From Thermoprotei archaeon (GTDB lineage Archaea; Thermoproteota; Thermoprotei_A; Sulfolobales; Acidilobaceae), in contig JARJMZ020000023.1 of NCBI GenBank assembly GCA_029335875.2, positions 1 to 64,000 on the forward strand: a stretch of 64,000 bases of DNA, written 5' to 3'. The notes below the pieces were generated by a model. It did no database searches, was not told where the DNA came from, and saw nothing but the letters and a program-made list of their open reading frames with translations. How positions within the stretch are numbered: position 1 is the stretch's first letter; each line of letters starts with the position of its first letter. The position numbers were made by a program, and so were the translations under genes. Shown here piece by piece: positions 9,210 to 18,192 of this stretch.

Positions 9210-11273
9210 ATGGGCTTCAAGCTCGCTCCAAAAGCTATATCGTTATTGCTGGTTCTAGCTTTAAGCGTTAACCTAGCGTTCGCAGCGTTAGCCCACATTC
9301 CGAGGGTAGCTACAGACACTACACCCTATATAGTACTACCCTCATATACGCTACCGTCAACGGCTAAGCCAGGAGGGTATTTCGAGGTTCTAGTGAGGTC
9401 CGGGGAAGAGTTGAAGGTTGAGGAAGCCTATATTGTGGGGTTGAAAGGCTCTTATAGCCTAGGCCCGGGGGAGGCTTTAGGGTTTAAGAGTTTAAAGGTG
9501 GACCCGGAATATTCTATGAGCGTTTTCGCCTTAAAGTTTAAAGTCCCTGAGGGGGCGGTTCCAGGCCTATACAATCTCATAATAAGGTCTAAGGCGGGGC
9601 AGCTCTGGATGCCTAACGCTATCCTAGTTGATGGAGGCATAGATTCCAGGGCATGCGCCAGAATAGCCCATCTAACAGATGTACACTTTGGGGCGGAGCA
9701 GGGGGGCTACCCCAACAACTTTAAACATACAAGGTTTGTAGTGTTGATAAACACGCTGGTCGAGCGTTTAAGCTTAGACCTAGCAATATACACTGGGGAT
9801 CTTATAGATGTTGGGAGCGACATTAGAGCATACAGGGACTTCTTCAGGGTAACAAGCCAGATACTCGCGCCCCAGCTGGCTTTACCCGGCAACCATGACT
9901 GGGCTCAGGTCGACAACACGAGGAGTTTCGTCGAGATGTACTATGGGAGGTACGTGAACCCCCTAAGAGTCTGGAATTTCACCTACGGGCGTTTCATGTT
10001 CGTCAGCTTAGACACTAGAATGCAAGGCTACCCGGAAATGTGGCAGCTAGACTTCCTAGAGGATGTGGTTAGAAATAGTGGGGGCAAGCTTGTGATAATA
10101 GCATTCCATCATCCCTTCTTCAACACCGCAGGCTCCTATAAGGGTGGTATTGAGAATTTCAGAGGGTACGTTTATAGCTCGTGGAGGCAGTCTGCCGAGG
10201 CTGAGAGTGTTGCTAGGAGGCTCCTCGACATTATAAATAAATATAGTAATATAGTGGCTGTCCTATCGGGGCACATTCATAGAGACGCCGACTCCATATA
10301 TGAGAGGGCCGACGGCTCCAAGGTATACTTTATAACGACTGTAACGTCTAACCACGGCTACCCTGAAGGCTATTATTGGGGTGTGAAGCTCGTTGAAGTT
10401 TGCGGTGACGGTAGCGTTAAAGTGTTAACCCCCGGGGGTAGAGGGTATACTCCAACTTCTGGGAGCATTAATACCGAGGCCTTCAAGGTTTTCGAGGTTA
10501 CCGACGCTTATAACACTGCGGTCTCCTGGGTTTTCAACACTACAGGGTTCGCAGAGCTAGACGTGGGGAACATGACCCTAGTCTTCTACCTAAACAAGAC
10601 AGTACCCCTAGAGTCCTATAAGCTCTACGGGGACACTGGCAGGGTTCACAGTGTTGTATCCTACGACCTAGGATTATACCATCTCGTTAAAGCCTACGTG
10701 AACCTAAAGGGCTCCGGCTCCATAACCATGGCCTCCTACGAGGATAAGACTCCTCCGAGGATAAGAGTAATCTCAATGTCCCCCAGGGAGCCGGCTTTAG
10801 GGAGGCCGCTAGTGTTCGTCCTAGAGGCTTCCGACACAGGCTGGGGCATTAAGACTGTAGAGGCTATAGTTAGCCTGAACGGGAAGCCTGTAGCTAGAGT
10901 TGAAGCGCATAGGATGATGGAGCCAACCCAGTTCAGGCTAGTGTATAACGTTAGGGATCCCGGGAAATACGATATAATACTGAGAGCTTTAGACTTCAAC
11001 GGAAACACGGGGGAAACCAGGATAGAGTTTAACGTAGGAGCCCCGCAAACGGAGACACCAACCCCCACGGAAACACCAACAGAGACCATAACGCCAACAG
11101 AGACCCCGAGAGAAACATTAACCACTATAACTATAAGCGAGCCAGCCACCACTACCGCAGCCCCACAGCCAGCTGAAAAAGCAGAGTTTCCAACTCAAAT
11201 AGTGCTCTTAGCCCTCATCATAGTGATAGTCCTGGCTGTAGTCCTAGTTTTCAAGTTCAAAAAGAGGAGTTAA
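9210..11273 (+). CDS. Exported, membrane-tethered calcineurin-like metallophosphoesterase
   Basis: A GTG at 9207 directly precedes an ATG at 9210; I chose the ATG. Counting from the GTG, a signal peptide covers residues 8-27. The two-metal phosphoesterase motifs appear in order: HLTDVHFG (155-162), TGDLID (196-201), PGNHDW (227-232), FHHPFF (300-305) and SGHIHRD (354-360). Then come beta-rich, probably Ig-like, repeats to about residue 610, a Thr/Pro/Glu-rich stalk, and a C-terminal membrane helix with a basic tail. It should therefore act outside the cell on phosphate esters, nucleotides or lipids. It follows the ABC importer at a 90-base distance; release of a phosphorylated ligand for that importer is possible but unproven. 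Confidence 0.87.
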   Translation: MGFKLAPKAISLLLVLALSVNLAFAALAHIPRVATDTTPYIVLPSYTLPSTAKPGGYFEVLVRSGEELKVEEAYIVGLKGSYSLGPGEALGFKSLKVDPEYSMSVFALKFKVPEGAVPGLYNLIIRSKAGQLWMPNAILVDGGIDSRACARIAHLTDVHFGAEQGGYPNNFKHTRFVVLINTLVERLSLDLAIYTGDLIDVGSDIRAYRDFFRVTSQILAPQLALPGNHDWAQVDNTRSFVEMYYGRYVNPLRVWNFTYGRFMFVSLDTRMQGYPEMWQLDFLEDVVRNSGGKLVIIAFHHPFFNTAGSYKGGIENFRGYVYSSWRQSAEAESVARRLLDIINKYSNIVAVLSGHIHRDADSIYERADGSKVYFITTVTSNHGYPEGYYWGVKLVEVCGDGSVKVLTPGGRGYTPTSGSINTEAFKVFEVTDAYNTAVSWVFNTTGFAELDVGNMTLVFYLNKTVPLESYKLYGDTGRVHSVVSYDLGLYHLVKAYVNLKGSGSITMASYEDKTPPRIRVISMSPREPALGRPLVFVLEASDTGWGIKTVEAIVSLNGKPVARVEAHRMMEPTQFRLVYNVRDPGKYDIILRALDFNGNTGETRIEFNVGAPQTETPTPTETPTETITPTETPRETLTTITISEPATTTAAPQPAEKAEFPTQIVLLALIIVIVLAVVLVFKFKKRS

Positions 11274-11334
11274 GGCTTCTCCGGTATAAGTTTAAAATTC
11301 CCAGTCCCCTCTTTCTATACTCCGGTGTTCTAGG

Positions 11335-12210
11335 TTGACCTATAGGTTGTCTCGCGAAAATGTTGATAGGCTTGTCGATCCTAGGGGTCTCGTGGGGCTT
11401 ATTGAGAGGGTTCTCGTCGAGGCCCCTAAGCCTCCTAGGAGGGTTTCCCTCGAGTATGAGGGGTCATGGTTTGGGGTTATGCCTGCCTATGGTCCCGGCT
11501 ATTATTCTGTTAAAATTGTCGGGGTTTACCCTGAGAATCCTCAGAGGGGCCTCCCCCTAGTTAGGGGGCTCCTACTGCTTGTAGACTCGAAGTCTGGTGA
11601 TGTCCTCTTGGAGGCTGACGCCGGCCCCGCAACTGGCTGGAGGACTGCTGCGGCCACTGTTGTAGCACTTAAACTTATGGGTTATGGTGGGGGGGTTCTC
11701 GGAGTTATAGGCGCCGGCGTCCAGGCTGATTATCATGTTAGGGTTATAAGGAATACTCTAGGCTTCGACAAGCTCCTAGTATATGATATTATCGAGGCTA
11801 AGGCCAAGTCTCTAGCTGTTAGATACGGCGGCTCCGCGGCTGACTTGAGGAAGCTCCTGGAGAGCTCTGACGCTATAGTAGCCGCTACTACTAGCAGGGA
11901 GCCTGTAGTCATGGGCCGCATGGTTAGAAGTGGAGCCCTAATAGCTAGCATAGGGGCTCCTAAGCCCGTGAGGGAGCTTGACGAGGAGGTAGTGGTGAGG
12001 AGTAGATGCCTCCTCGTGGATAGCGTTGAAGGGGTTAAAGCTGAAAGCGAGGAGTGGATGCCGGCAGCCCAGCTAGTAGAGCTCGCTGAGGCTCTTAGGG
12101 GTGTTAAGTGTGAGTGGGGGGATGTTAGGGTCTATAAGAGTGTAGGCTACTCCCTCCTAGACCTCGCTGTAGCCCTCCACCTTTACGATATGGCTAAGAG
12201 GGTGGGATAA
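11335..12210 (+). CDS. Ornithine cyclodeaminase / mu-crystallin / archaeal alanine dehydrogenase family protein
   Basis: The 291-residue protein starts at TTG. The Rossmann motif VIGAGVQADYHVRVIRN lies near residues 122-138, preceded by GPATGWRTAAATVVALKLMG, which corresponds to the family's lysine/Arg-Thr substrate region. It is somewhat shorter than the usual 320-330 residues, missing part of the N-terminal dimerisation region. Members deaminate alanine, cyclise ornithine, or reduce cyclic imino acids with NAD(P)H; the sequence does not decide which. Its last 28 bases overlap the convergent deacetylase gene. Confidence 0.8.
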   Translation: MTYRLSRENVDRLVDPRGLVGLIERVLVEAPKPPRRVSLEYEGSWFGVMPAYGPGYYSVKIVGVYPENPQRGLPLVRGLLLLVDSKSGDVLLEADAGPATGWRTAAATVVALKLMGYGGGVLGVIGAGVQADYHVRVIRNTLGFDKLLVYDIIEAKAKSLAVRYGGSAADLRKLLESSDAIVAATTSREPVVMGRMVRSGALIASIGAPKPVRELDEEVVVRSRCLLVDSVEGVKAESEEWMPAAQLVELAEALRGVKCEWGDVRVYKSVGYSLLDLAVALHLYDMAKRVG

Positions 12211-12917
12211 GCCTCTTTCATGGTTATAAACTTGTAGCCTAGACTTTTCAAACACACTATAGTTCTCTCCAGGTTTCTAAGCACCCTCAAACCCGTCCCC
12301 CACGTGAGGTCTGGCCTCGGGGCTTTAATCTCTAGGAGCTCCCAGGGGTGTAGGAGTATCACTTTATCCCCGTCCCCGGCTACTAGCCTCCCTAGTATGC
12401 TCCAGGGTAGCCTTAGTAGGCTGCTGGGATAGCTTACTGGGATCCTGAGGATCCCATATTCCAGCGTGGGGTCCGAGTATATGGGAGGCTTATACTTGGC
12501 AACGCTAGAGTCTACGAGGACCCCCTGGGAGGCTAGTTGGGGGAGAAGGTTTCCGGGTAGCTTTAAGTTGGGGGCTCTAAAGGAGACCACGTCATAGTAT
12601 TCTCTGAGGAGCTTAAGCGAGCCCTTAACATTCTCCACAGCCTCCTTTAAGGGCATCCTATCAAGCCTCTTATGGTCTAAACCGTGGCTCCCCAGCTCGT
12701 GCCCGGCCTCCACTATGGCCTCCACAGCTTTGGGTCTGAGCTTAGCTAGAACGCCTATTGTGAAAAAAGTCGCTTTAACCCTATGCCTCTCAAGCACTTC
12801 AATTATGGGGTTTAAAGCCTCGTCCACCCCCCTGAAACTAGACATGTAGGGTGGAGCGTCCATCTCCACGTCAAACGATATTATGCAGGTACGCCCCCGG
12901 GAGCCTGGGATTTTCAG
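12183..12917 (-). CDS. Polysaccharide deacetylase (NodB domain), probable CTG start overlapping the upstream stop
   Basis: The first conventional start in frame is a GTG at 12869, but it removes the first catalytic motif. The same frame continues upstream, reading TCIISFDVEMDAPPY, which is the NodB motif containing the catalytic Asp (Asp16 in the longer form). No ATG, GTG or TTG lies between there and an in-frame stop. The only candidate is CTG at 12917-12915, which overlaps the upstream glycosyltransferase stop as CTGA and follows GAGGGTGGTGAT at good spacing. The metal-binding His motif is GSHGLDH; FRAPN and ILLHPWE match later NodB motifs. The protein would be 244 residues and probably removes acetyl groups from a sugar on a glycolipid or surface glycan. 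It is the last gene of a flippase-glycosyltransferase-deacetylase operon. Confidence 0.82.
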   Translation of the reverse strand: MKIPGSRGRTCIISFDVEMDAPPYMSSFRGVDEALNPIIEVLERHRVKATFFTIGVLAKLRPKAVEAIVEAGHELGSHGLDHKRLDRMPLKEAVENVKGSLKLLREYYDVVSFRAPNLKLPGNLLPQLASQGVLVDSSVAKYKPPIYSDPTLEYGILRIPVSYPSSLLRLPWSILGRLVAGDGDKVILLHPWELLEIKAPRPDLTWGTGLRVLRNLERTIVCLKSLGYKFITMKEAYPTLLAIS

Positions 12918-14044
12918 AGATCACCACCCTCGCATATCTTAGACGCCAGCCTGTATACTGCTATGTACCTCGGCATCATCCTTTGACAGTCGAACTCTGA
13001 AGCTCTCAGCATAGCTTGGGAGCCCATTTTAGCCGCGAGACCGGGGTCTCCAGCTAGTTCCACGGTCAACCTCACAAGCTCCTCCTCGCTAGAAGCTAGA
13101 TAGCCTGTAACCCCGTGGGAGACTAGTTCAGGGAGGCCTCCAATCTTTAAAGCGACTACTGGGACCCCGGCGGCCATAGCTTCTAAAGCCGACATTCCGA
13201 AAGCCTCAGTCCTGCTGGGTAGGACGAAAACGTCTGAAGCCCAGAGGAGCCTTTTAACATTATCCCTGTTGAGGGCTCCCAGGAACACTATGTTCCTTAA
13301 GCCCCTAGCTTTAACCCTGCGCTCCAGGGGCTTCCTCAGGGGCCCATCCCCCGCTATATACAGTTTAGCCTTGGGGAGTTCCCTGGATAAAGCTTCGGCC
13401 ACCTTAACTAGAGTTAGGGGGTTCTTCCTGTAGGTCAGCCTTATGACGGAAACTATTATCGGGTCTCCTTCAAGCTCCAGAGCTTCACTGCCCCTCCTAA
13501 GCCACTCCTCGCTCCTAAGACAGTTATATGTGACGGCAACCCTACTGACTCCAAGCCTCTTAACGATCTCTTCTGCTAAAGCCCTACTAACAGCAGTCAC
13601 GAGCCCCACTTTCTTAGCCGATACTTTAAACCCGCCGACTATAAACATCGGAGTGTCTCTCCCTATGAAAGAGTGGGCTGTTAGGAGCGATGGTTTCCCC
13701 AGGAACCTGTAGCTTAACACGGTCCCAGCTATTGAGAGGGTCGAGTATAGTCCTTGGCCGTGAACAACGTCTGGGTCTAGTTTTTTAATGACCTTATAGA
13801 GGGCCATCCAGGTTTTCGGGTTTAACGTGACCCCGTTATAGTTTAGAATTTCAGACTTAACCCTCACAACTCTAAACGCCCCATCACTCTCGTAAACGTA
13901 GAAGTCCCTCGAACCCCCCTTCTTGAAGCTTGTCACAACTATAACCTCATGGCTCCGAGATAGTGTAGTCGCAATCTCGTACACGAGATTCTCTATGCCC
14001 CCAATCTTAGGCTTATAACTGTCGGTTACAAAGACTATCCTCAA
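12914..14044 (-). CDS. Glycosyltransferase family 4
   Basis: The 376-residue protein begins MRIVFVTDSYKPKIGGIENL, the typical GT4 N-terminal strand and Gly-rich loop. The C-terminal half has the nucleotide-sugar motifs IVSVIRLTYRKNPLTLVKV, LYIAGDGPLR and the E-x7-E signature in FVLPSRTEAFGMSALEAMA. GT4 enzymes retain anomeric configuration and build glycolipids, N-glycans or polysaccharides on the cytoplasmic membrane face. The TTG start overlaps the flippase stop as TTGA, and its own stop overlaps the deacetylase start, so translation of the three is probably coupled. Confidence 0.93.
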   Translation of the reverse strand: MRIVFVTDSYKPKIGGIENLVYEIATTLSRSHEVIVVTSFKKGGSRDFYVYESDGAFRVVRVKSEILNYNGVTLNPKTWMALYKVIKKLDPDVVHGQGLYSTLSIAGTVLSYRFLGKPSLLTAHSFIGRDTPMFIVGGFKVSAKKVGLVTAVSRALAEEIVKRLGVSRVAVTYNCLRSEEWLRRGSEALELEGDPIIVSVIRLTYRKNPLTLVKVAEALSRELPKAKLYIAGDGPLRKPLERRVKARGLRNIVFLGALNRDNVKRLLWASDVFVLPSRTEAFGMSALEAMAAGVPVVALKIGGLPELVSHGVTGYLASSEEELVRLTVELAGDPGLAAKMGSQAMLRASEFDCQRMMPRYIAVYRLASKICEGGDL

Positions 14045-14898
14045 CCCTTAACACCGCCCATAGCGTGTTTTAACATCGATAAGCCCCCCTTTCGGGTCAC
14101 TATGAGGCCACCCACTATTGTCGGGACAACTGTTGAAACCAGCCTCTCCCCCAAAATCACGAGCGTGGCGTCTGCTAGGGAGTATCCGAATATAACCATG
14201 TAACCGGCAAACCCCCCTTCAAGGACCCCCAGGCCCGCAGGGGTCAGGGAGAACCTTGAGATTATGTGGATTATTGTGAGAGCTAAAGCTACTGTTAAAG
14301 TGAGGTTAACGCCTAAGGCCGCGCCTATAACATATATCCTGGCGGTATCTAGGATGTATATGAGTAGGGAGAACGCTGTAAGGGTTAGGAGTTTAAGGGG
14401 GTTTGAGGTTAGGTCTTTGAAAGCCCTGAGAACCCCTTTACTATAATCCCTTAAACCTCTGACCTGGAGGGAGCCCATGAAGGCGAGCTTGAGCCCGTGG
14501 GGGGCGATTACAAATACGTAGGCTAAAGCTACTGGGATCTCTGAGGCTCTTTCAGCTAGGGCCCCCACTAGGAGCCTGGAAGACTCTATTTTAAGCCTAC
14601 CGCTAGCCCATAAAACCCTGCTAAACTCCCCAGTTATATTATAGAAGGTTATAATGTTATTCACGAAGACACCTACGAGGAGGGACTCACATAGCCTTAG
14701 AACGTTTGAAACCCCGACATCAATGTTTGAAGCTAGAGACCACCTCAAAGAGCTTATGATTAGAGAGAAAATGTAAATTAGGAGGGCTACCGCAAGTAAT
14801 TTAAGATCCACCCTATACAACACTGTTATCAGCTGGGACACCGCATCGGCAGCTTCTAAACCAGCCACACCCGACACCCTGCGGATACAGTTACACAC
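14041..14898 (-). CDS. Flippase-like membrane protein (LPG synthase transmembrane / UPF0104 family)
   Basis: The 285-residue protein has about seven hydrophobic helices. The segment SLLVGVFVNNIITFYNITGEFSR followed by ALAERASEIPVAL fits the LPG_synthase_TM (UPF0104) family, and SRFSLTPAGLGVLEGGFAGY matches its C-terminal Pro-Gly signature. Archaeal members next to glycosyltransferases are thought to move lipid-linked sugars or take part in glycolipid synthesis. It starts at GTG about 26 bases below a TTTTAAA box, so the message is likely leaderless, and it heads the operon. Confidence 0.85.
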   Translation of the reverse strand: MCNCIRRVSGVAGLEAADAVSQLITVLYRVDLKLLAVALLIYIFSLIISSLRWSLASNIDVGVSNVLRLCESLLVGVFVNNIITFYNITGEFSRVLWASGRLKIESSRLLVGALAERASEIPVALAYVFVIAPHGLKLAFMGSLQVRGLRDYSKGVLRAFKDLTSNPLKLLTLTAFSLLIYILDTARIYVIGAALGVNLTLTVALALTIIHIISRFSLTPAGLGVLEGGFAGYMVIFGYSLADATLVILGERLVSTVVPTIVGGLIVTRKGGLSMLKHAMGGVKG

Positions 14899-14923
14899 TC
14901 AATAATTGTAGAGGTTTACGGGC

Positions 14924-14930
14924 TTTTAAA
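14924..14930 (-). promoter_or_regulatory. TATA-like box of the flippase/glycosyltransferase/deacetylase operon
   Basis: TTTTAAA at this position is followed 26-32 bases later by the GTG start of the flippase gene, the spacing expected for leaderless archaeal transcripts. Confidence 0.5.
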
Positions 14931-15042
14931 GCTAACGGTAAACCAGAGTATATTAGTTTACGTGATTATATTTAATTTATAGTTTAATTTAAAGTTAAAT
15001 TTAAAAAACTTCAGAAGCCTAGAGCTAACATGGTGATGGCCT

Positions 15043-17085
15043 TTGGGCGATATTAGTATAAGACACTATTACATGGTTGAAGATTTGAAAATTATAGTTT
15101 ACATACTAGCTATCATATCAGTATCCATAGTAGCTTACAGCCTCTTTAAAGCCTATAAGAGGTGGACCGCGCATGGTGAAAAAATCAAGGCTAACCCTGA
15201 AAGCCTGATAGAGAACCTTGCACTATACAGTCTCCTACAGTTGCGCATTGTCAGGCAAAGGTTTCCAGGCTTTCTTCACGTCATGATATTCGCCGGGATC
15301 CTATGGCTTTTCGTCATGACTGTTTTAAGGGCTCTCGACTATTATTTGGGTCCTTTTATCACCGGGAACTTCTGGATTGTTTACAAGTTCCTCGGCAACG
15401 TTGCTGGGGCTATGGTTATACTTGGTAGCTCTACGGCTATTGTGAGGAGGTATTTTGGGCTTACCCCGAACCTTCCGAGAGACCCTTCATATTACCTTGT
15501 CCATTTAATGTTAATAGTGATAGTTGTGACTGGGTTTGCTCTTGATGGTTTCAGCGCCGCGGCCTATAGGGTGGGCTATGAGTCTCCCCTCTTCGACCCT
15601 CTAGGCTACATTTTCTATGTCTTCGCCTACCAGTTGTCTTTCGACGAGTTGAGGGCTTACTATAGGGTTTTATGGGTTGTCCATCTTTTCCTCGCCCAGA
15701 TGGCTATAGCTTTGATACCTTTCACAAACCTCTGGCATATAATAGCCTCCAACATTAACATAGCTTTTTCAAGGCCCGGGCCTCCAGTGGCGGCCCTCAG
15801 GCATTACCCTGACATTGAAGATAGGATCGGGAGGGGGGAGCCTATAGGCATTTTCAAGCTCTCATCATCTACCTGGAAGCAGAGGCTGGACTGGGATGCC
15901 TGCACTAGTTGCATGAGGTGTACTAATGTGTGCCCCGCGCACTCTTCGGGGAAGCCTCTAGACCCTAGACTGGTCATGGTGACCTTGAGGGACGCCATGT
16001 ACTCTGGTAAATGGGATTCTAAGCCTTGGGGTGATGGTGGGGTTGACCCTCAAGCTATATGGAGTTGTGTTACTTGCGGCGCTTGCGTCTACGAGTGTCC
16101 AGTGTTGATACACCATGTTGATAGTATCGTTGACATTAGGAAGGCTATGATGAGCTTGGGGGACGAGAGCATACCTGAGGGCGTGCTCAATAGTTTGACC
16201 AGTATGCAGCAGCTCGGCAACCCTATGGGCTCTTCCCCGACTTCTAGGGAAGAGTGGATTGGAGAGTTGAGGGCTAAGTTCGGAGACGACATTGTTGCTG
16301 TGGAGGGTGTGCACTACGATTACCTCTACTGGCCCGGGTGTGCTACAGTCTACGACCCTAGGGTTAGGAGCGTGGCGGAGAGCCTTCTAGAGCTCTTGAG
16401 GGAGGCCGGGGTTAAGGCCGCCGTCATACCTGATGACGCGTGCACCGGGGACCCGGCTTTGAGGATGGGAGAGGAGCTCATGTTTCTGGAGAAGGCGAGT
16501 GGAGCCCTTGAAGCCCTCTCAAAATACAGTTTCAACAAGATCCTAGTAAACTGCCCCCACTGCTATACAGCGTTTAAATGGGAGTATAGGAAATACAAGG
16601 ATTACTTTAAGGCTAGACTGGGGGGTAAGGCTCACATAATCGAAAACCTGGAGGTAGAGCACCACACCAAACTCCTAGACAGGCTCGTCAAAGAGGGCAG
16701 GCTCAAGCCTGGAGTCTTCAAATCTACGGTAACATACCACGACCCATGCTATCTGGGTAGGTGGAACAACATCTATGAAGAGCCTAGGAAGACCCTCCAA
16801 AACATAGGCAAGCTAAGGCTGGTGGAAATGCCTAGAAGCAGGGATAGAAGTTTCTGCTGTGGAGGGGGCGGGGGCCAGCTGTTCTACGAGGTTAGAGTGG
16901 GGGAGAGGATTAGCAGGGTTAGGAGTGAGGAGGCTTCCAAAACGCTGGCCGAAGGGCCTGGGGAGAAAGTGCTCGCTGTAGCATGCCCCTACTGCAACAT
17001 AATGTTTAGGGGTGAAGCTGAAGACTACGGGTTTAAAGTTATGGATGTAGTGGAGATTTTAAGGGAGAGTTTAAGGAAAAGTTGA
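15043..17085 (+). CDS. Membrane Fe-S oxidoreductase: NarI-like cytochrome b domain fused to ferredoxin and CCG domains (HdrDE/FadF-like)
   Basis: This 680-residue protein combines three modules. Residues 13-240 form about five membrane helices with His79, His154, His214 and His232 placed as in NarI/HdrE b-heme domains. Two ferredoxin motifs follow: C287-C290-C293-C297 (CTSCMRCTNVC) and C342-C345-C348-C352 (CVTCGACVYEC). Two CCG-type domains complete it: WPGCATVYDPR with ACTGDPALRMGEE and CPHCYTAF, then DPCYLGRW with SFCCGGGGGQLF and CPYCNIMF. Relatives pass electrons between soluble donors (heterodisulfide or ETF-linked acyl-CoA oxidation) and the quinone pool. The TTG start is preceded by GGTGATGG. 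Electron partners are not nearby; the role is inferred from architecture. Confidence 0.88.
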   Translation: MGDISIRHYYMVEDLKIIVYILAIISVSIVAYSLFKAYKRWTAHGEKIKANPESLIENLALYSLLQLRIVRQRFPGFLHVMIFAGILWLFVMTVLRALDYYLGPFITGNFWIVYKFLGNVAGAMVILGSSTAIVRRYFGLTPNLPRDPSYYLVHLMLIVIVVTGFALDGFSAAAYRVGYESPLFDPLGYIFYVFAYQLSFDELRAYYRVLWVVHLFLAQMAIALIPFTNLWHIIASNINIAFSRPGPPVAALRHYPDIEDRIGRGEPIGIFKLSSSTWKQRLDWDACTSCMRCTNVCPAHSSGKPLDPRLVMVTLRDAMYSGKWDSKPWGDGGVDPQAIWSCVTCGACVYECPVLIHHVDSIVDIRKAMMSLGDESIPEGVLNSLTSMQQLGNPMGSSPTSREEWIGELRAKFGDDIVAVEGVHYDYLYWPGCATVYDPRVRSVAESLLELLREAGVKAAVIPDDACTGDPALRMGEELMFLEKASGALEALSKYSFNKILVNCPHCYTAFKWEYRKYKDYFKARLGGKAHIIENLEVEHHTKLLDRLVKEGRLKPGVFKSTVTYHDPCYLGRWNNIYEEPRKTLQNIGKLRLVEMPRSRDRSFCCGGGGGQLFYEVRVGERISRVRSEEASKTLAEGPGEKVLAVACPYCNIMFRGEAEDYGFKVMDVVEILRESLRKS

Positions 17086-17094
17086 GGGGAGCCC

Positions 17095-18192
17095 TTAGCT
17101 TCTCTTCTTTATAGGTACCCAGCAGGCTACATAATGGCCTTTTTCCAGTTCTACGAGGCCCGGCTCCTCCCTAGCACAGTGTTCCTGAACCCAGGGGTTT
17201 AAGTCGTAGGCGACGCACCTAGGCCTGAACCTGCACCCTGTAGGTATTCTTACTGCACTGGGGACCTCCCCTTTAATTGGAACTTCTCTGAATCTCAGCC
17301 TGTTCTCCGGGACAACGTCTGGGACGGCGTTTATGAGAGCTCTAGTGTATGGGTGTAGGGGTTTCTCTATTATCGTGTCTGCGTCCGCCATTTCAACTAT
17401 TTTACCTAGGTACATTACAGCTATCCTATCGCATATATACCTTGCTAGGGCTATATCGTGGGTTATGAACATTATAGACATTCCCCTAGTCTTCTTAAGC
17501 TCTTCGAGGACGTTGAGAACCTCCGCTCTTATGGATACGTCTAACATTGATACGGGCTCGTCTGCTAGGAGGAGTCTAGGGTTTAGGGTTAAAGCTCTAG
17601 CTATTGACACTCTCTGCCTCTGCCCTCCACTAAGCTGGTGGGGGTATCTGACCATGAACTCTTCTGGGGGCACGAGTTTTACCGCTTCCAGCGCCTTAGC
17701 CACTATCTCGATCCTCTCTTCCCTCGGCCCTATTCCGTGGACTATGAGGGGCTCCTCGACTACATCGTAGACGCTCATCCTCGGGTTGATGCTCCCGAAG
17801 GGGTCTTGAAATATCATCTGAATTTCTCTTCTAACAATCTTATTAGAGTATCCCCTGGTTTTATAGAGATCGATATACTCTCCGTCGACTACAGCGTCAG
17901 GCTGAATCTTAGCTGCCTCACTTAAAACTTCCTCGTGCGGCCTAAATAGAGCCCTCCCCCCCTTGATGTCACTCCTATCTACGAGCATCATTACAGCTCT
18001 GGCAGTGGTAGTCTTACCGCAGCCGCTCTCGCCAACGAGGCAGAAAGTTTCACGCTCCCCCATGGAGAATGAGACTCCGTCAACAGCCCTAACATACTCC
18101 ATCTTCCCAAACAGTACGTCGATAAACCCCTTCCTTAGAGGAAACCATACTTTCAAATCTTCAACTTTAAGGAGAGGCTTCAAAAAAGTCAC
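17095..18192 (-). CDS. Dipeptide/oligopeptide ABC importer ATPase (OppF/DppF type)
   Basis: The 365-residue ATPase has Walker A GESGCGKTT at 54-62, Q-loop MIFQDPFGSINPRM, signature LSGGQRQRVSIARAL, Walker B LLLADEPVSMLDV and switch His in THDIALARY. About 40 extra residues, absent from typical OppF, sit between Walker A and the Q-loop. The C-terminal oligopeptide domain has the Cys pattern GCRFRPRC...HC...ACW that is usual in this subfamily. It overlaps the permease upstream by 4 bases and is the last gene of the run 23971-17095 on this strand. Its partner ATPase is encoded apart, at 25368. Confidence 0.92.
   Translation of the reverse strand: MTFLKPLLKVEDLKVWFPLRKGFIDVLFGKMEYVRAVDGVSFSMGERETFCLVGESGCGKTTTARAVMMLVDRSDIKGGRALFRPHEEVLSEAAKIQPDAVVDGEYIDLYKTRGYSNKIVRREIQMIFQDPFGSINPRMSVYDVVEEPLIVHGIGPREERIEIVAKALEAVKLVPPEEFMVRYPHQLSGGQRQRVSIARALTLNPRLLLADEPVSMLDVSIRAEVLNVLEELKKTRGMSIMFITHDIALARYICDRIAVMYLGKIVEMADADTIIEKPLHPYTRALINAVPDVVPENRLRFREVPIKGEVPSAVRIPTGCRFRPRCVAYDLNPWVQEHCAREEPGLVELEKGHYVACWVPIKKRS

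Noticed and set aside
16433..16470. First CCG domain with CTG-type residues (ACTGDPALRMGEE) taken as a damaged motif
   Set aside because: The form CTGDP is common in HdrD/FadF-like proteins, so it is not a defect.
17095..17300. Cys cluster at the end of OppF- and OppD-like ATPases as a novel Fe-S site
   Set aside because: The same pattern is a standard part of the oligopeptide/dipeptide ATPase C-terminal domain.
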